Counted from the stretch's first letter, positions 32,303 to 42,489 are shown. The stretch is DNA of 64,000 bases from Absidia repens (GCA_002105175.1 MCGE01000052.1:1-64000); one strand, 5' to 3'. Program-made: numbers and translations. The notes: generated from the sequence alone by a model not told the origin.

Positions 32303-33640
32303 GGGGATTGCTCTATTTCAGAGAAATTCTCTGAAATCTCAGAGAATTTTCAGAGAATTTTCAGAGAATTTTCAGAGATTTCATAGATTTCAGAGAAAAT
32401 TTTTTTCTCCGGAATCTCAGATAGATTACACAGAACAACCGTACCACCATGCATTGTATTGGCGATGGTTGAAATTATACTGCGCGATAGCATTGTGTCA
32501 AAAAAGGACGTTGTTTATTTTATGCGTGATGTATAAAAAATAATAAATATATTTATATAAAAAATATCAGAAGCTTCGATTTACAATTAGCTGTTTAGAG
32601 TAGGGACGAATTAATGTAGTATAGTGTTAGTACTTCATATTATTTTCTATTATATCCAGTAAAAAACAAAAGCATTTAAATTTGGCCATGGCTTTTACAA
32701 AGTGAAGGTATGATACAACGTAAAGAAGTATCATTTTAGAGGGACAAAGAGCTACGTACAATGTCAAAATGAATATGATTAATATAGAGTTCAACATGGA
32801 TATGATTCAAAGGTTATTTTTAAAAAAAATGTATACTTGATTGAAGTACTGTATAAATAGGCATAAACTGGTGGAATGGTCAACTTGCTAATCTAAAGGA
32901 TGAGGTGACGAATGTAAAAATGGGATCTGTCAACTAGAAGACAAAACACACCGTATGAAAGAGGCAAATTGGTGCTAAATGGTAAAAGGACGAGGCCTAA
33001 TTTATTCATATGTAGATAAAACTTATCACAAACTAATACGAAGCTAAACTAATGACAGTTTCATAACGCTCATCACTTAAGATGAATGCCCTAATCTAAT
33101 GGTGGGTCCGGGATCTTCAATCCAAAATGAAAGGGTTTCACCATAAACGTTTATACTGCATTTTTCATTTGAACCAAGTTCTAACCACTAATCCAAGTGC
33201 ATCCTTTCTACCACAGCCGCTTCCCCTTTGACTGCAATGCATATCCAGACTGCTCCCATTTTTGCCTGAGTTTCTGGAGATTGCAAACCCATTTCTTCTA
33301 GCAAATGCTTTGACGTCTTGCATCATACTATCTTTGGCCGAGTAGACTTTTCCAATAAGACTAGACTGATCATGATAATACTAATAATAGTGGATGTAGA
33401 TGTTTTGATAATAATACAAAAGCAAAAAAACGCGACAGAGGATAAAGAAGTAAATGTCACACTTCAAATTTAAAGTGCAGTATAATTTCAACCATCGCCG
33501 ATACAATACATGGTGGTACGGTTGTTCTTGTGTAATTTATCTGACCTGAAAATTCTCTGAAAATTCTCTGAAAATTCTCTGAAAATTCTCTGAAAATCTC
33601 TGAAATTTCTCTGAAATTTCTCTGAAATGGAGCAATCCCC
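32303..33640. mobile_element. Non-autonomous TIR element 2 (1338 bp)
   Basis: Ends GGGGATTGCTCTATTTCAG and its inverted copy at 33620-33640, flanked by eight T on each side (32295-32302, 33641-33648). Arms of about 170-190 bp carry subterminal units CAGAGAATTTT and then CCGTACCACCATG, TTGTATYGGCGATGGTTGAAATTATACTGC (positions about 32430-32480 and 33478-33520). Same family as 29371-30552 by termini and arm layout, but the unit is GAATTTT rather than GGATTTT and the interior differs. An R3 copy lies inside. Confidence 0.85.
33010..33230 (+). repeat. R3 dispersed repeat inside TIR element 2
   Basis: Core AAAATGAAAGGGTTTCACCA at about 33124, then ACCAAGTTCTAACCACTAAT. Its presence in the interior means R3 was either captured or inserted. 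Confidence 0.7.
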
Positions 33641-33724
33641 TTTTTTTTTTCTGCTTGTAATAAGCCCATGTTTATACATTTGGTACAACAATCAAACAAT
33701 GAGAAAGAATAATGATAGAAAAAG

Positions 33725-33965
33725 ACAAGACAAGGTTTATTCAGTAGTAATTATAACAATGACAACCAATAATAAACTAAGATGAAGGCTAATCTAATAG
33801 TGGTCCCAAATTCTGAATCCAAAATGAAAGGGTTTCCCCATGTATGTTGTAATACCTGAGCTGAAACCCCTTCTAAACTAGTCCTAACACTAATCCTAGT
33901 TGAACATCACCTCATTGAGATCAATGAAATGGCAGTGACTTGGGAAAAAAACGAGGAAGAAAAGA
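33725..33965 (+). repeat. R3 dispersed repeat
   Basis: Opens GGTTTATTCAGTAGTAATTA; core AAATGAAAGGGTTTCCCCAT at about 33823; CTGAAACCCCTTCTAAACTA; purine tail with AAAAGAAAAGAAGG. Confidence 0.8.
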
Positions 33966-34079
33966 AAAGAAAAGAAGGAAGAAAAGAAAAAGGCTTTAAA
34001 AGGCATTTTTTAAACTGCGATTGAAGTCATAAAATTGAAATGAAAATTGAAAATTTGACATTATAAGTGAGCCGCACCA

Positions 34080-36727
34080 TACAGTATCTCTGTTAAATCA
34101 AAAGATATTTCCAACATCAAGCAACGATTTGCCAAGCCACATATAAATGAAAAGACGATGGATGAACGATTTGCGGCTCAAATCAATCATATGAAAGAAT
34201 GTGGCTTCATCATTAAAACGAAGACTGATGAAAACGGTGTGGTGCGGTTGATTTTAATTACCAATGCGGACGCCATTAATCTTACGAAAAAAAAAACATG
34301 TGGCTTTACCGACCTTGGAACCAGCCGGTTGCAAACTTTCATTGTAGCGAGTGTTATCATGTTTAGTGAAGCAAAATTCAATGATATTCTAGATCAATTA
34401 CTTTCCTTATTTGAATCTTCCAAAAAATATTCTGAATTATCAGCACAAAGTCGAAGGGTAAGTCGTCATAAAATAAAAATATTTAAAAAAAAGGTACGCT
34501 AATTCAGGGATAATTTCCATATTTGGACTTCTATTGGTAAAATCGAAATGGGCTGGTCCTTGGTGTCATAATTTGCAACACTACAACTCTAGAACGACTC
34601 AACGGGCTGAAAATGTACATGCATCTTTAAAATACACCTTAAGGAAGAACGAATCATTGACTTCCCTACTGGAAAAAATTGGTGATTGGATCAGACAAGG
34701 GGTATGTAAATACATTTGTATTATGTTTTTTTTAAAAAAAAAAAGTATGCTCATACATACTGTCGTATTTGTCATCCTCTATATTCACATTACAAATCAA
34801 TGTATCAGATATAGCAAATGTCAGACTCAGATCAGGCACTAACTATCATATTCAATCCCGATCTGACAGGACACCAATAATCATTCAATCATCTAACCAC
34901 AGTCCAATGATTAAATCCCTCATCTCTAACTTATCCAATAATACATTAGTAGTAGAAATTTATTATTCCAATAACCGCTTCCCCGATTTTATTATAAAAG
35001 CCTTCCATCATTTTACTGAAATAAAAAGATAACTTTGTCTCACTTATTTTGACTATCTTCTCTACTACAAACATCACACATACTTACTGCTTTTATATCT
35101 ATCTCTGATTTTTAAATAGCAAGATGCGCATTATCTTCAAAACGAAAGTGAGATGAATACTTTCCCAATTGCAGTTTACAAGGAAGAAATCTTCGAAGAT
35201 TTGATGGGGAAGCTGTCACACTCTGCATTGACGATGCTTTATAACGAATATAAACAACAAAAAAACACAAAAAAGAATACTCATTGTATGTGCATGGGCC
35301 GCCAAAATTTTGGACTTTACTGTCGCCACAACTTCCCGACTGAACTCTCGTTGGACGATATCAACACGTTTTGGTATTTAAAAAGCATTGAATATATAAT
35401 AGACAAGATAAACCACGAAGCAGCAATTTCAGAAATAGGAAATTTATTACAAAGCATCCATGAAGATGATCTCCCTGATTTGGTGACCAAGATATCAAAT
35501 ATGATCAAAGAAAACGACAGCTTGAAAAACGAATCATCAATTGAAGATGGTGAGCATTTTTCACTGCCACCAAAAGCAACCACCAAAGGCCGACCAAGTC
35601 AAAAAAAAATGCGTCAATCCGCGATAAATAAAGTCAATTACCATATGAAAAAAAATGGATCTTTAAACTTGGGACTCAGCCGCTGGCGTAATAATTCATG
35701 CTTTATTGACTGCACCGCTGAATTCTTGCAAAAACGCGGTTCTCCTCTTGGTTGGGTTTGATTCTGGTGAGGAAGAAGACGGATGATGATGACAATGAAA
35801 GCGTCAATCCTACCAAGATGCTAAGAAAGCGGCAAAAATTGGTCCAGGCTGGGAAGTACAAGGAAGGAACGAAATTGGTTCGCAATCACTTTTGGAAATA
35901 TCAAGAGTTTGAAAGGGAGAGCAAGGTGACTGCCAGCTTATTTATCATATCCTGACCGATAGTGATCCGATCGGTAAATTGATGGTTTATGAATATTTGA
36001 AGGGACCCGCCCCCCCCCCGAAAAAGCATGTGAAATTATTCGTAAAAACACTGACTCTCCATTGGAAGATTTATTCACCAAATACACCTCTTTAAGCGAC
36101 ACACTGATTAAAATGCCACCATTTCTGACAGTATCCGACAATATGAACGGCAACGAAATCAATAATCAATATGACTATCCCCTGAAAGTCGCTGTTACGG
36201 ATGGTCTTATGGAGCAAACTTACAAGATTCGTGGCCGGGTCATGGCTACAAAATCTACCGGTGGACAGTTTTATACGATAATGCAAATCGGCGATTTAAT
36301 TTACGAAGTAGATAAAATGCACAAAAAAAAAGATAATGGTCGAATTGAAAAATTACGGCTTAGGTGGGAAAATGAAAACCCCCGTATATGTTTTTTTATC
36401 AGCAAATACACCATCATCATCAAATCCACCTCCTCCACCTTCTTTATCAAAAGAAACACTACTAGAACCATCACCAGCATCTACACCCACAACATCAACT
36501 CAATCCATTCCACTTCATCCACCTTCTTTACTAAAAGAAAGAACACTAGAACCACACTCACCATCAGCTCCACCTCCCCCTCCTTCTTTATCAAAGAAAG
36601 CAATACCACCACCAACGCCCTCTAAACAAAAACGATCATCGAGGGCTACTACCAAAAAGTTCCTTAGAAGGAAAAAAGTTAGCGAGCGAATTCTAGCCCA
36701 AAACAAAAAGCGTAGAATAATTCGATA
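34080..36727 (+). pseudogene. MULE-type transposase with SWIM finger and USP-like peptidase domain, broken
   Basis: N-terminal MULE segment (SVKSKDISNIKQRFAKPHIN, FIIKTKTDENGVVRLILITN) leads directly to a late segment, so the DDE catalytic core is deleted. 34534-34701 gives SRTTQRAENVHASLKYTLRK, the conserved block after the core. After an intron (34702-35119) come QDAHYLQNESEMNTFPIAVY and the SWIM-type finger CMCMGRQNFGLYCRHNFP (CxCxnCxH). At 35685-35730 NNSCFIDCTAEFL has the Asn/Cys box shape of a C19 ubiquitin peptidase. Across a shift, 36180-36330 gives YKIRGRVMATKSTGGQFYTI and GDLIYEVDKM, where such domains have GGHFYT. A proline-rich, basic tail (36380-36727) ends the protein. Several shifts and stops disable it. 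Confidence 0.75.
34761..35078 (+). mobile_element. Solo LTR-A inside the MULE intron, with target duplication
   Basis: 318 bp, TGTCGTATTTGTCATCC to CAAACATCACA, flanked by CATAC (34756-34760 and 35079-35083). The surrounding intron has donor GTATGT at 34702 and acceptor TTTAAATAG ending 35119. Confidence 0.92.
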
Positions 36728-36862
36728 GACTTTGTGGTAAAATACGTGACTGAAATAAAGTAACTTTATTATTATATATTAAAAAAGAAAATGGATCGTA
36801 GGAAAACTCAGCTAGAGTAACTTTTGATTTCGCTCTTTTGTCCCTCCGACTCATTCTTCAGA

Positions 36863-36931
36863 CGGAGCGCTGAGCAACGACAATTGGGCCCCAAGGGGCT
36901 GCTCACCATAGTGCGAAATGGCGGAGGCGTC
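36863..36931. repeat. R4 repeat, partial
   Basis: GGAGCGCTGAGCAACGAC, TTGGGCCCCAAGGGGCTGC and GTGCGAAATGGCGGAG match R4. It is cut by the LTR element starting at 36932; the bases GCGTC at its end form the target duplication. Confidence 0.75.
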
Positions 36932-37304
36932 TGATGTGTTACTGAAAACAAGGTGTTTTCACTGTCGGAGCCAAACTTAGATTTTTTTAGCTTTTATTAT
37001 TTTTTTATATATTTATTCAATTCTTTATTTTTCCCTTTTTCTTTCTTCACCCTCTTTCTCAATTATATTACTCATCCCAACCGTTTTGATATAACGGTAA
37101 GTATTTCTTTATCCTCCCCTCTCTTCCCCTTATTTTATTTTCTGTTTTTTATTTATATTTTTTTCTTTTAATAAATCAGGTTTTTATTGGGTATTATATT
37201 TGTTCGTACATATCAATTGGTGCTCACTACAGGGGGAACTATCTTCAATCCACGTCCCTCAACAAGCGATTAACGTAGTCGTTGCTCGTGTCTGTGCGCT
37301 TATT

Positions 37305-37475
37305 GGATCCTCATTACTGTCAATTTATCTGATTGTTTTGGATTCTTAATACTGTCAATCTATCTGTGTGTTTTTGAATCCTTACTACTGTCAACTTATC
37401 TGTGTACTTTTGGATCCTTATTACTGTCAACTTATCTGTGTGTTTTTTGGATCTTCATTACCTGTCAATTTATCT
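37305..37475 (+). repeat. Leader tandem repeat, unit about 40 bp, five copies
   Basis: Each unit reads approximately GGATYCTTAYTACTGTCAA then TTATCTGTGTGTTTT. It lies between the primer-binding site and the coding remnant of the 36932-38444 element. Confidence 0.85.
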
Positions 37476-37484
37476 GGTGTCACT

Positions 37485-38145
37485 TACTCCTACACATCTT
37501 CTCTCGGACAATGGTGTTCATTTTGTGAATCATATGGTGAATGAATTTTTGAAGATTATCAAAACTAACCATAAGGTCACAAGCATTTATCATCCTCAAA
37601 CAAATGGCATGGCGGAGAAAATCAATGGAATTATCGTGGCTTCGTTGAAATCTATGATTCAAGACAATAAGTACCAATGGGATCTGATGATGCCAGCTGC
37701 TCTCTACGCATATAGAACCAAGGCACATGTCACAATGAAGTTATCTCCTTACGAAGCAATGTTTGGTCAGCCTCCAACTCCACCTGTGGACGATATATTA
37801 TACAAATTGGGCAAAATTCTTGGCTATGAACGATTGGTGAAACTTCGGGGACTAAGAAAAATGATGACAATGAAGCAAGAGGAACTTTTGGATAGATTCA
37901 ATGTTGTGCGTGAATTTAATCAATTCCAAGTCGGTGATAAGGTGCTTCTGTTGGCTCATAAGCGGGATGGCAAGGACAAGTTGGATCCTAAGTATCATTC
38001 TACTGTATTCATTATTACCAAGGCATTCAGGAACTCGTTTAGGCTGATCTCTGAAGCTGGTGTGGCTTTCCCTAAGGCAGTGAATGCTAAGTCCTTGAAG
38101 AAATACCAAACCAGGATTGACAAGATTGGTACTGATATTTCTTAA
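37485..38145 (+). pseudogene. Ty3-like integrase, C-terminal two thirds
   Basis: The frame begins in leader sequence and becomes integrase at HLLSDNGVHFVNHMVNEFLK, which holds the second catalytic Asp. The Glu follows in HPQTNGMAEKINGI. The C-terminal region (QFQVGDKVLLLAHKRDGKDK, KYHSTVFIITKAFRNSFRLI) is the small barrel domain near the end of Pol. The first Asp, the zinc-binding HHCC domain, RT and protease are missing. The frame is open to its natural stop, directly before the polypurine-like GGTAGTGGG and the 3' LTR. Confidence 0.85.
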
Positions 38146-38454
38146 AGGTAGTGGGTCGACTGTGATGTGTTACTGAAAACAAGGTGTTTTCGCTGTCGGA
38201 GCCAAACTTAGATTTTTAGCTTTTATTATTTTTTTATATATTTATTCAATTCTTTATTTTTCCCTTTTTCTTTCTTCACCCTCTCTCTCAATTATATTAC
38301 TCATCCCAACCGTTTTGATATAACGGTAAGTATTTCTTTATCCTCCCCTCTCTTCCCCTTATTTTATTTTCTGTTTTTTATTTATATTTTTTTCTTTTAA
38401 TAAATCAGATTTTTATTGGGTATTATATTTGTTCGTACATATCAGCGTCCATTC

Positions 38455-38935
38455 CTTTTTCAAATATTTTCCCAATCGACATAGCGTTGAACGCGACAAT
38501 TAGGCCCTAGGGGGGGGGAGGGGTGTAATAGTTGGTGTAGAAGAATAAAGTCAAATAAGTGAGACAAAGTTATATTTTTTATTTTAGTAAAATGATGGAA
38601 GGCTTTTATAATAAAATTGGGGAAGCGGTTATTGGAATAATAAATTTCTACTACTGATGTATTATTGGATGAGATAGAGATAAGGGAATAAATCATTGGA
38701 CTGTGATTAGATGATTGAATGATTATTGGTTTACTGACAGATCGGGATTGAATATGACAGTTAGTGCCTGATCTGAGTCTGACATTTGCTATATTTGATA
38801 GTTTGATTTATAATAAAATATAGAGGATGACAAAGACGACAAGGGGAATCCCACCCATAGTTCCAAATGACGGAGTATCCCATCAAAACACATATTTCAG
38901 AAACGCCTTGGTACCCAGTATATTGAAATTTTTTT
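38455..38935. repeat. R4 repeat split by a solo LTR-A
   Basis: 38478-38523 (GCGTTGAACGCGACAATTAG) and 38847-38935 (CAAATGACGGAGTATCCCAT, ACCCAGTATATTGAAA) join into a diverged R4 copy. Confidence 0.65.
38524..38841 (-). mobile_element. Solo LTR-A with target duplication
   Basis: 318 bp, the same length as the 34761 copy. Minus strand TGTCGTCTTTGTCATCC to CCAACTATTACA; AGGGG on both sides (38519-38523, 38842-38846). Confidence 0.92.
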
Positions 38936-39205
38936 GATCCCCTAGCTACATAAATAATACTACTCTCAACTTTGCTCTTCAGTATACCTCACCACAACAA
39001 AATACACTGTAATAGCCGTTTTTTTCATACAAACACATCCCTGTTTTCTTTTCTACGCACAAACTTATATAAAGTTGGTGGAAGAAGTCTCCATAGTACC
39101 CAATCCGTTCCTTTTATATATATATGTATACACACTTTTTTTTCTATTCATATGTAAAACACATTCGATGAAGCTCATCATGTAAACGTACAACAGAGAA
39201 ACTAA
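38936..39205. other. Intergenic spacer
   Basis: No coding or repeat recognised; a TATATATATATGTATACAC run lies at about 39117. Confidence 0.4.
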
Positions 39206-39500
39206 TTATAAGATAAAGAATATATTTATTCAGAGGTAGATACAAACGATGACAAACTAATACTAAACTAATGACGATTCCATGATGCTAATCTACTGAC
39301 ATTCCCAAATCCTTCATCCAAAATGAAAGAGTTTCCCCATGGATGTTTGTTTTGCGTTTTTTAAAACGCCCCTAATTCAAGTTCTAATACTAATCCTAGA
39401 TCACCAGTACCCCAATGAGCCTTGCCATCATATCAATCAGACTATCATGAAGGAGAAAAAAATAAAAAAGAAAGAAAAAGAGCGGAAAAAAAAAATTGGG
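39206..39500 (+). repeat. R3 dispersed repeat
   Basis: Opens ATATTTATTCAGAGGTAGAT; core AAATGAAAGAGTTTCCCCAT at about 39321; GTTTGTTTTGCGTTTTTTAA; CACCAGTACCCCAATGAGCC; purine tail. Closest to the 42776 copy. Confidence 0.85.
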
Positions 39501-39734
39501 GACCAAAAAAATAGAAAGCAAAATGCGGAGCCTGAATCATCCAGCTTTTTTTTTTCTATGTCAAAAAATCAGGGAACTGTAAATAAAGATTAAATAAACG
39601 GGCAATCGCCATAATTACCATATAGCATAATTCGTTTTATCTTCCAGTGGAAAGGCAGTTGCAACCACGACATAATCAAACTCTAATCTCTCCGACGCAT
39701 TTCAAGTAAGCTATTATTTCAGCACACAAAAAAC

Positions 39735-39905
39735 CCATTGACGACGCGCTGAGCACGACGGTTGGGCTCCAAGGGGCCGCCCACCAAAGTGCGAAATGGC
39801 GGAGGCTTTAATCCTATCCCATCGAAACCCACACTTTAATAAAAAAAACCTGTGACACCCAGTAAATCGAAAGATTTTCAAAAGCTCCAGCGGAGCGCCA
39901 GAGCG
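39735..39905. repeat. R4 repeat
   Basis: Partner of 9862-10030 with only scattered differences; it directly precedes the R3 copy that opens the first duplication unit, whereas at 9862 it directly follows LTR-E sequence. Confidence 0.85.
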
Positions 39906-40155
39906 TTTATTTGGAAGATAGATACAAACTATGGACAAACTAACAATAAACTAAACTAAGCTAAGCTTTTGAATGCTAATCTAATGTTGGTCCAAATTCC
40001 TGAATTCAAAATGTGAAAGAGTTTCCCCGTATATGTTGTCATCCTCTGTCTGAACCCCCTTCTAAACTAATCCTGACACTAAACTAAGTCTGTGAATATT
40101 TCAATGAGGCTGTAATGGGAAGGAAGAAAAAAAAAAAAGAAGGAAAATATGGCAC
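39906..40155 (+). repeat. R3 dispersed repeat, start of duplication unit 1
   Basis: Same sequence as 44570-44805 with few changes (TTGGAAGATAGATACAAACT, AAATGTGAAAGAGTTTCCCC, CACTAAACTAAGTCTGTGAA). Confidence 0.85.
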
Positions 40156-40373
40156 ATGCGTACAATGGGGGAAAATAGAAATGCACCTGTGCGGGATTTA
40201 TAATATTCGTTGTGTGTTGGATCCACCATGGACCAACTGCACCTAGTTTACTTTGCCCTTTTTCATGGTAGAATAGTTCGTCGCTTAACATAGAATATCT
40301 TTCCTTCTCTTATTAAATTACATACATTAAATTACCGTAAACCGATGAAACTGTATGCGGATACTATGGGGCA

Positions 40374-40817
40374 TGTAAAATAGCAGAAAAAAATAAAAAA
40401 ATAAAAAAATAAAAATGAATAAGAGACAGGTAGAATTAAGTGAGATTCTAGTATGTGGTTTTTATTAATAAAAAATGTCACTCTTTATACACTATATCTT
40501 ATGTTTCATTGAAAATAGATATTACATGGGTTTATTGCTTATCATCATCATCATCTTTATCATAATCGTATGTGGTCTGATATTAGATGCATGCTGATAC
40601 GATTGATATCATTGCAAGGATATTTTATTTCCTTTTCTCCTATTTTATTAGACCTAATAATTTCATGAAGTGAATCATTGTTTTCTTTCCTTCCATCACA
40701 ATTGTTGCGTGATTATTTATTTTTATTATGCATTGTTCCTAATCGGGATTTCAATTTATTTAGTCACGGATTTTTTCAGGAACAAATTTTCATGCCATCA
40801 TTTTTCATGATGCGGCA
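40374..40817 (-). mobile_element. Solo LTR-C with target duplication and paralogous empty site
   Basis: 444 bp between GGGCA (40369-40373) and GGGCA (40818-40822). Minus strand reads TGCCGCATCATGAAAAATG to GCTATTTTACA. The duplicated unit at about 45018-45035 shows the uninterrupted target ACTATGGGCATGATTTTC, so this insertion is younger than the duplication. Confidence 0.95.
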
Positions 40818-41085
40818 GGGCATGATTTTCAATATATATATTTCATAATGTGGGAATCGCAACATCATTTTTGGTATCGTAGTCCGCTCAAAATTGTAAA
40901 AAAGAGCACCTTCTGTTTGAAGGACTATTTCTTCAGAAAAAAAAAAAAAGATAAGAGAAGAGATGCAGGAGATCTTCTTGCCCTCTCCTTCAAAATAAAT
41001 ATACAGAACACAGGTGTTTACCGATCGCGCCCCTCTCCCCTTACATCCACCACTTTTTTGCAATTCTGTTGATTCCAATATGTAC

Positions 41086-41102
41086 AGTATATATATATAT
41101 GT
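41086..41102 (+). promoter_or_regulatory. Probable TATA region of gene A1
   Basis: GTATATATATATATGTAAGG about 90 bp before the A1 start. The A2 copy has TATATATATAAGG at the matching place. Confidence 0.5.
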
Positions 41103-41186
41103 AAGGCGCCAAAATCACAATGATCTTTTTTGTTTTTGGTTTGTCAAGTCAATCACACCTTCCATCTCGCCCAATTCCCTTTCATT

Positions 41187-41546
41187 ATGAAATTAGTCAC
41201 CCTCACCTTTGTATTAGGTATCGTCCTTACTGTGGTTACACCAACAATGACTGCTGCCGCTCGTAAAGTGATAGTGCCTGTAACATATTATAATACAGCA
41301 AGGCAAGAAAATGAATTCGGCATCTACTATACTGGCGATTGTATGGCCATATTCCGCTCTCCCACAAGTCGTGTGAGCTCCTTTAAGGTGAATACCAGTA
41401 AATCGGAATGTCACTACTATGAAGACTCTTCATGCTCCAAAAAGGCAGCCATGCCGCCGGAAGAACTGGATCTACGCAGACATTCGTTGAGGTTCCCCGA
41501 TTCTCCTGAGGCACCCCTGTCGTTTAAATGTTTTGCTAAGGATTAA
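41187..41546 (+). CDS. Small secreted 4-Cys protein A1
   Basis: 119 residues. An N-terminal signal peptide (MKLVTLTFVLGIVLTVVTPT) has a likely cleavage after TAA around residue 25. The mature part has four Cys (TGDC, KSEC, DSSC, FKCF), two disulfides possible, and a SxCSKKA block. It aligns without gaps to A2 (45385-45744); differences cluster in exposed-looking charged positions. The Met at 41187 is chosen over the upstream in-frame ATG at 41130 because the signal peptide starts there and both copies share it. No family recognised; an extracellular role is inferred only from the signal peptide. Confidence 0.85.
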   Translation: MKLVTLTFVLGIVLTVVTPTMTAAARKVIVPVTYYNTARQENEFGIYYTGDCMAIFRSPTSRVSSFKVNTSKSECHYYEDSSCSKKAAMPPEELDLRRHSLRFPDSPEAPLSFKCFAKD

Positions 41547-42028
41547 CTTCCCTTCGCCCCTCCCTTTGTTTTTTTTTTTGTTTTTTAAAAAAAAAAAAAA
41601 TTGAATATCCTTTTCTGCATATATCGTATAGAATAGCACAATCCTCCGCCCCGCCTTCCCTTTACTTTCTTCTACACCAAGTGAGTAAATCACTTCCTAC
41701 TATTCAGTTTATTCTATGATTACTCTTACTTTAATAAACCAGAGAAAAACAAAAGCTATCCAACAAATGAATGATGAATCAAGTATCATGAGAGTGAAAA
41801 TAAAAACCAATCTGTGCGAGAATTGAAATGTATTTTCGGTGAAGCATTTGGGAAGATCATGGGCTATTGTATCAACCAGCATGAATTCAGGTTCCCAGAT
41901 TTTTTATTATTTTTGATTAGACGGCGGGGAATGTGATTTGTGCTACTACAGTTTGCGCTCTTCCCTCCTCTTCTCCCTTTCTTCCTTCCCTCCCCTTTGC
42001 CTTTATTCATCTATTGACAGACGTCTAT
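41547..42028. other. 3' flank of A1, duplicated
   Basis: Non-coding and nearly identical to 45745-46207, including AATAAACCAGAGAAAAAC near 41732. CT-rich tract before 42029 may be the promoter of the FHIP-like gene. Confidence 0.6.
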
Positions 42029-42134
42029 ATGTTCCTTTCAAACCCTTTTCCTTCAAAGAACAATATAAAAACAAACCTAGAAATAGTGAAACAATCTTGG
42101 ACTGACGTACAAATATATCATGAAAACATTACAG
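42029..42134 (+). pseudogene. FHIP/FAM160-like exon 1, orphan copy
   Basis: MFLSNPFPSKNNIKTNLEI then VKQSWTDVQIYHENIT, ending ACAG before GTACTATAG, 106 bp like the exon at 46208-46313. The following exons present at 46391-47190 are missing here, so only the first exon of this gene copy remains. Confidence 0.6.
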
Positions 42135-42394
42135 GTACTATAGCAAAAAGTCAAATGGCTTTTTTTTTTTTTTTTTTTACTTCCTCTTCTCCTCCATACT
42201 ATACTTCATGTGCTGTGCATTATACTTTTACATGTACTATTCATACATATTGTTTTTATATTATATCAATAAATATAATTTTTTATATACCGTACATCGC
42301 TCTAGTGTTCAACATACATCGTTAGGCTATTTTTTTTTCAGGATCGGTGGAAGAAAAAAATCTCTGGTTTTCATTTCTTCCTTTTTTTTTTTTA

Positions 42395-42489
42395 TTAAGC
42401 TTCAATGAAGTGATGGTGAACTTGGATTTGCGATTAGAACTTGACTCAGGGGCATTCCGAAAAATGCAAAACAAACATCATGGGGAAAC
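42395..42489 (-). repeat. R3 fragment, minus orientation, left of LTR-D
   Basis: Reverse complement of the R3 piece from GTTTCCCCATGATGTTTG to AAGTTCTAATCG. It stops at GTTTC, where the LTR begins. Confidence 0.8.

Larger units (their letters stand above)
36932..38444 (+). mobile_element. Internally deleted LTR retrotransposon (LTR-D type) with both LTRs
   Basis: 5' LTR 36932-37215 and 3' LTR 38163-38444 are nearly identical (TGATGTGTTACTGAAAAC to GTTCGTACATATCA). GCGTC flanks the whole element (36927-36931, 38445-38449). Two bases after the 5' LTR, TGGTGCTCACTACAGGGG fits a tRNA primer-binding site. The interior is only 947 bp: leader with tandem repeats, then the C-terminal part of integrase. 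The LTRs contain ACCGTTTTGATATAACGGT, a perfect 6-bp-arm palindrome. High LTR similarity implies a recent insertion; movement would have needed helper proteins. Confidence 0.95.

Noticed and set aside
30385..32500. Transposase gene 30706-32204 as the inside of a TIR element bounded by the GCAATCCCC motifs
   Set aside because: Those motifs face inward there; the TAAAATAA duplication and the rejoined LTR-E prove that 29371-30552 is the element, and the T8 flanks favour 32303-33640 as the other.
36007..36022. C10 run as a regulatory or quadruplex site
   Set aside because: Single run inside a decayed coding region, probably slippage in the dead MULE.
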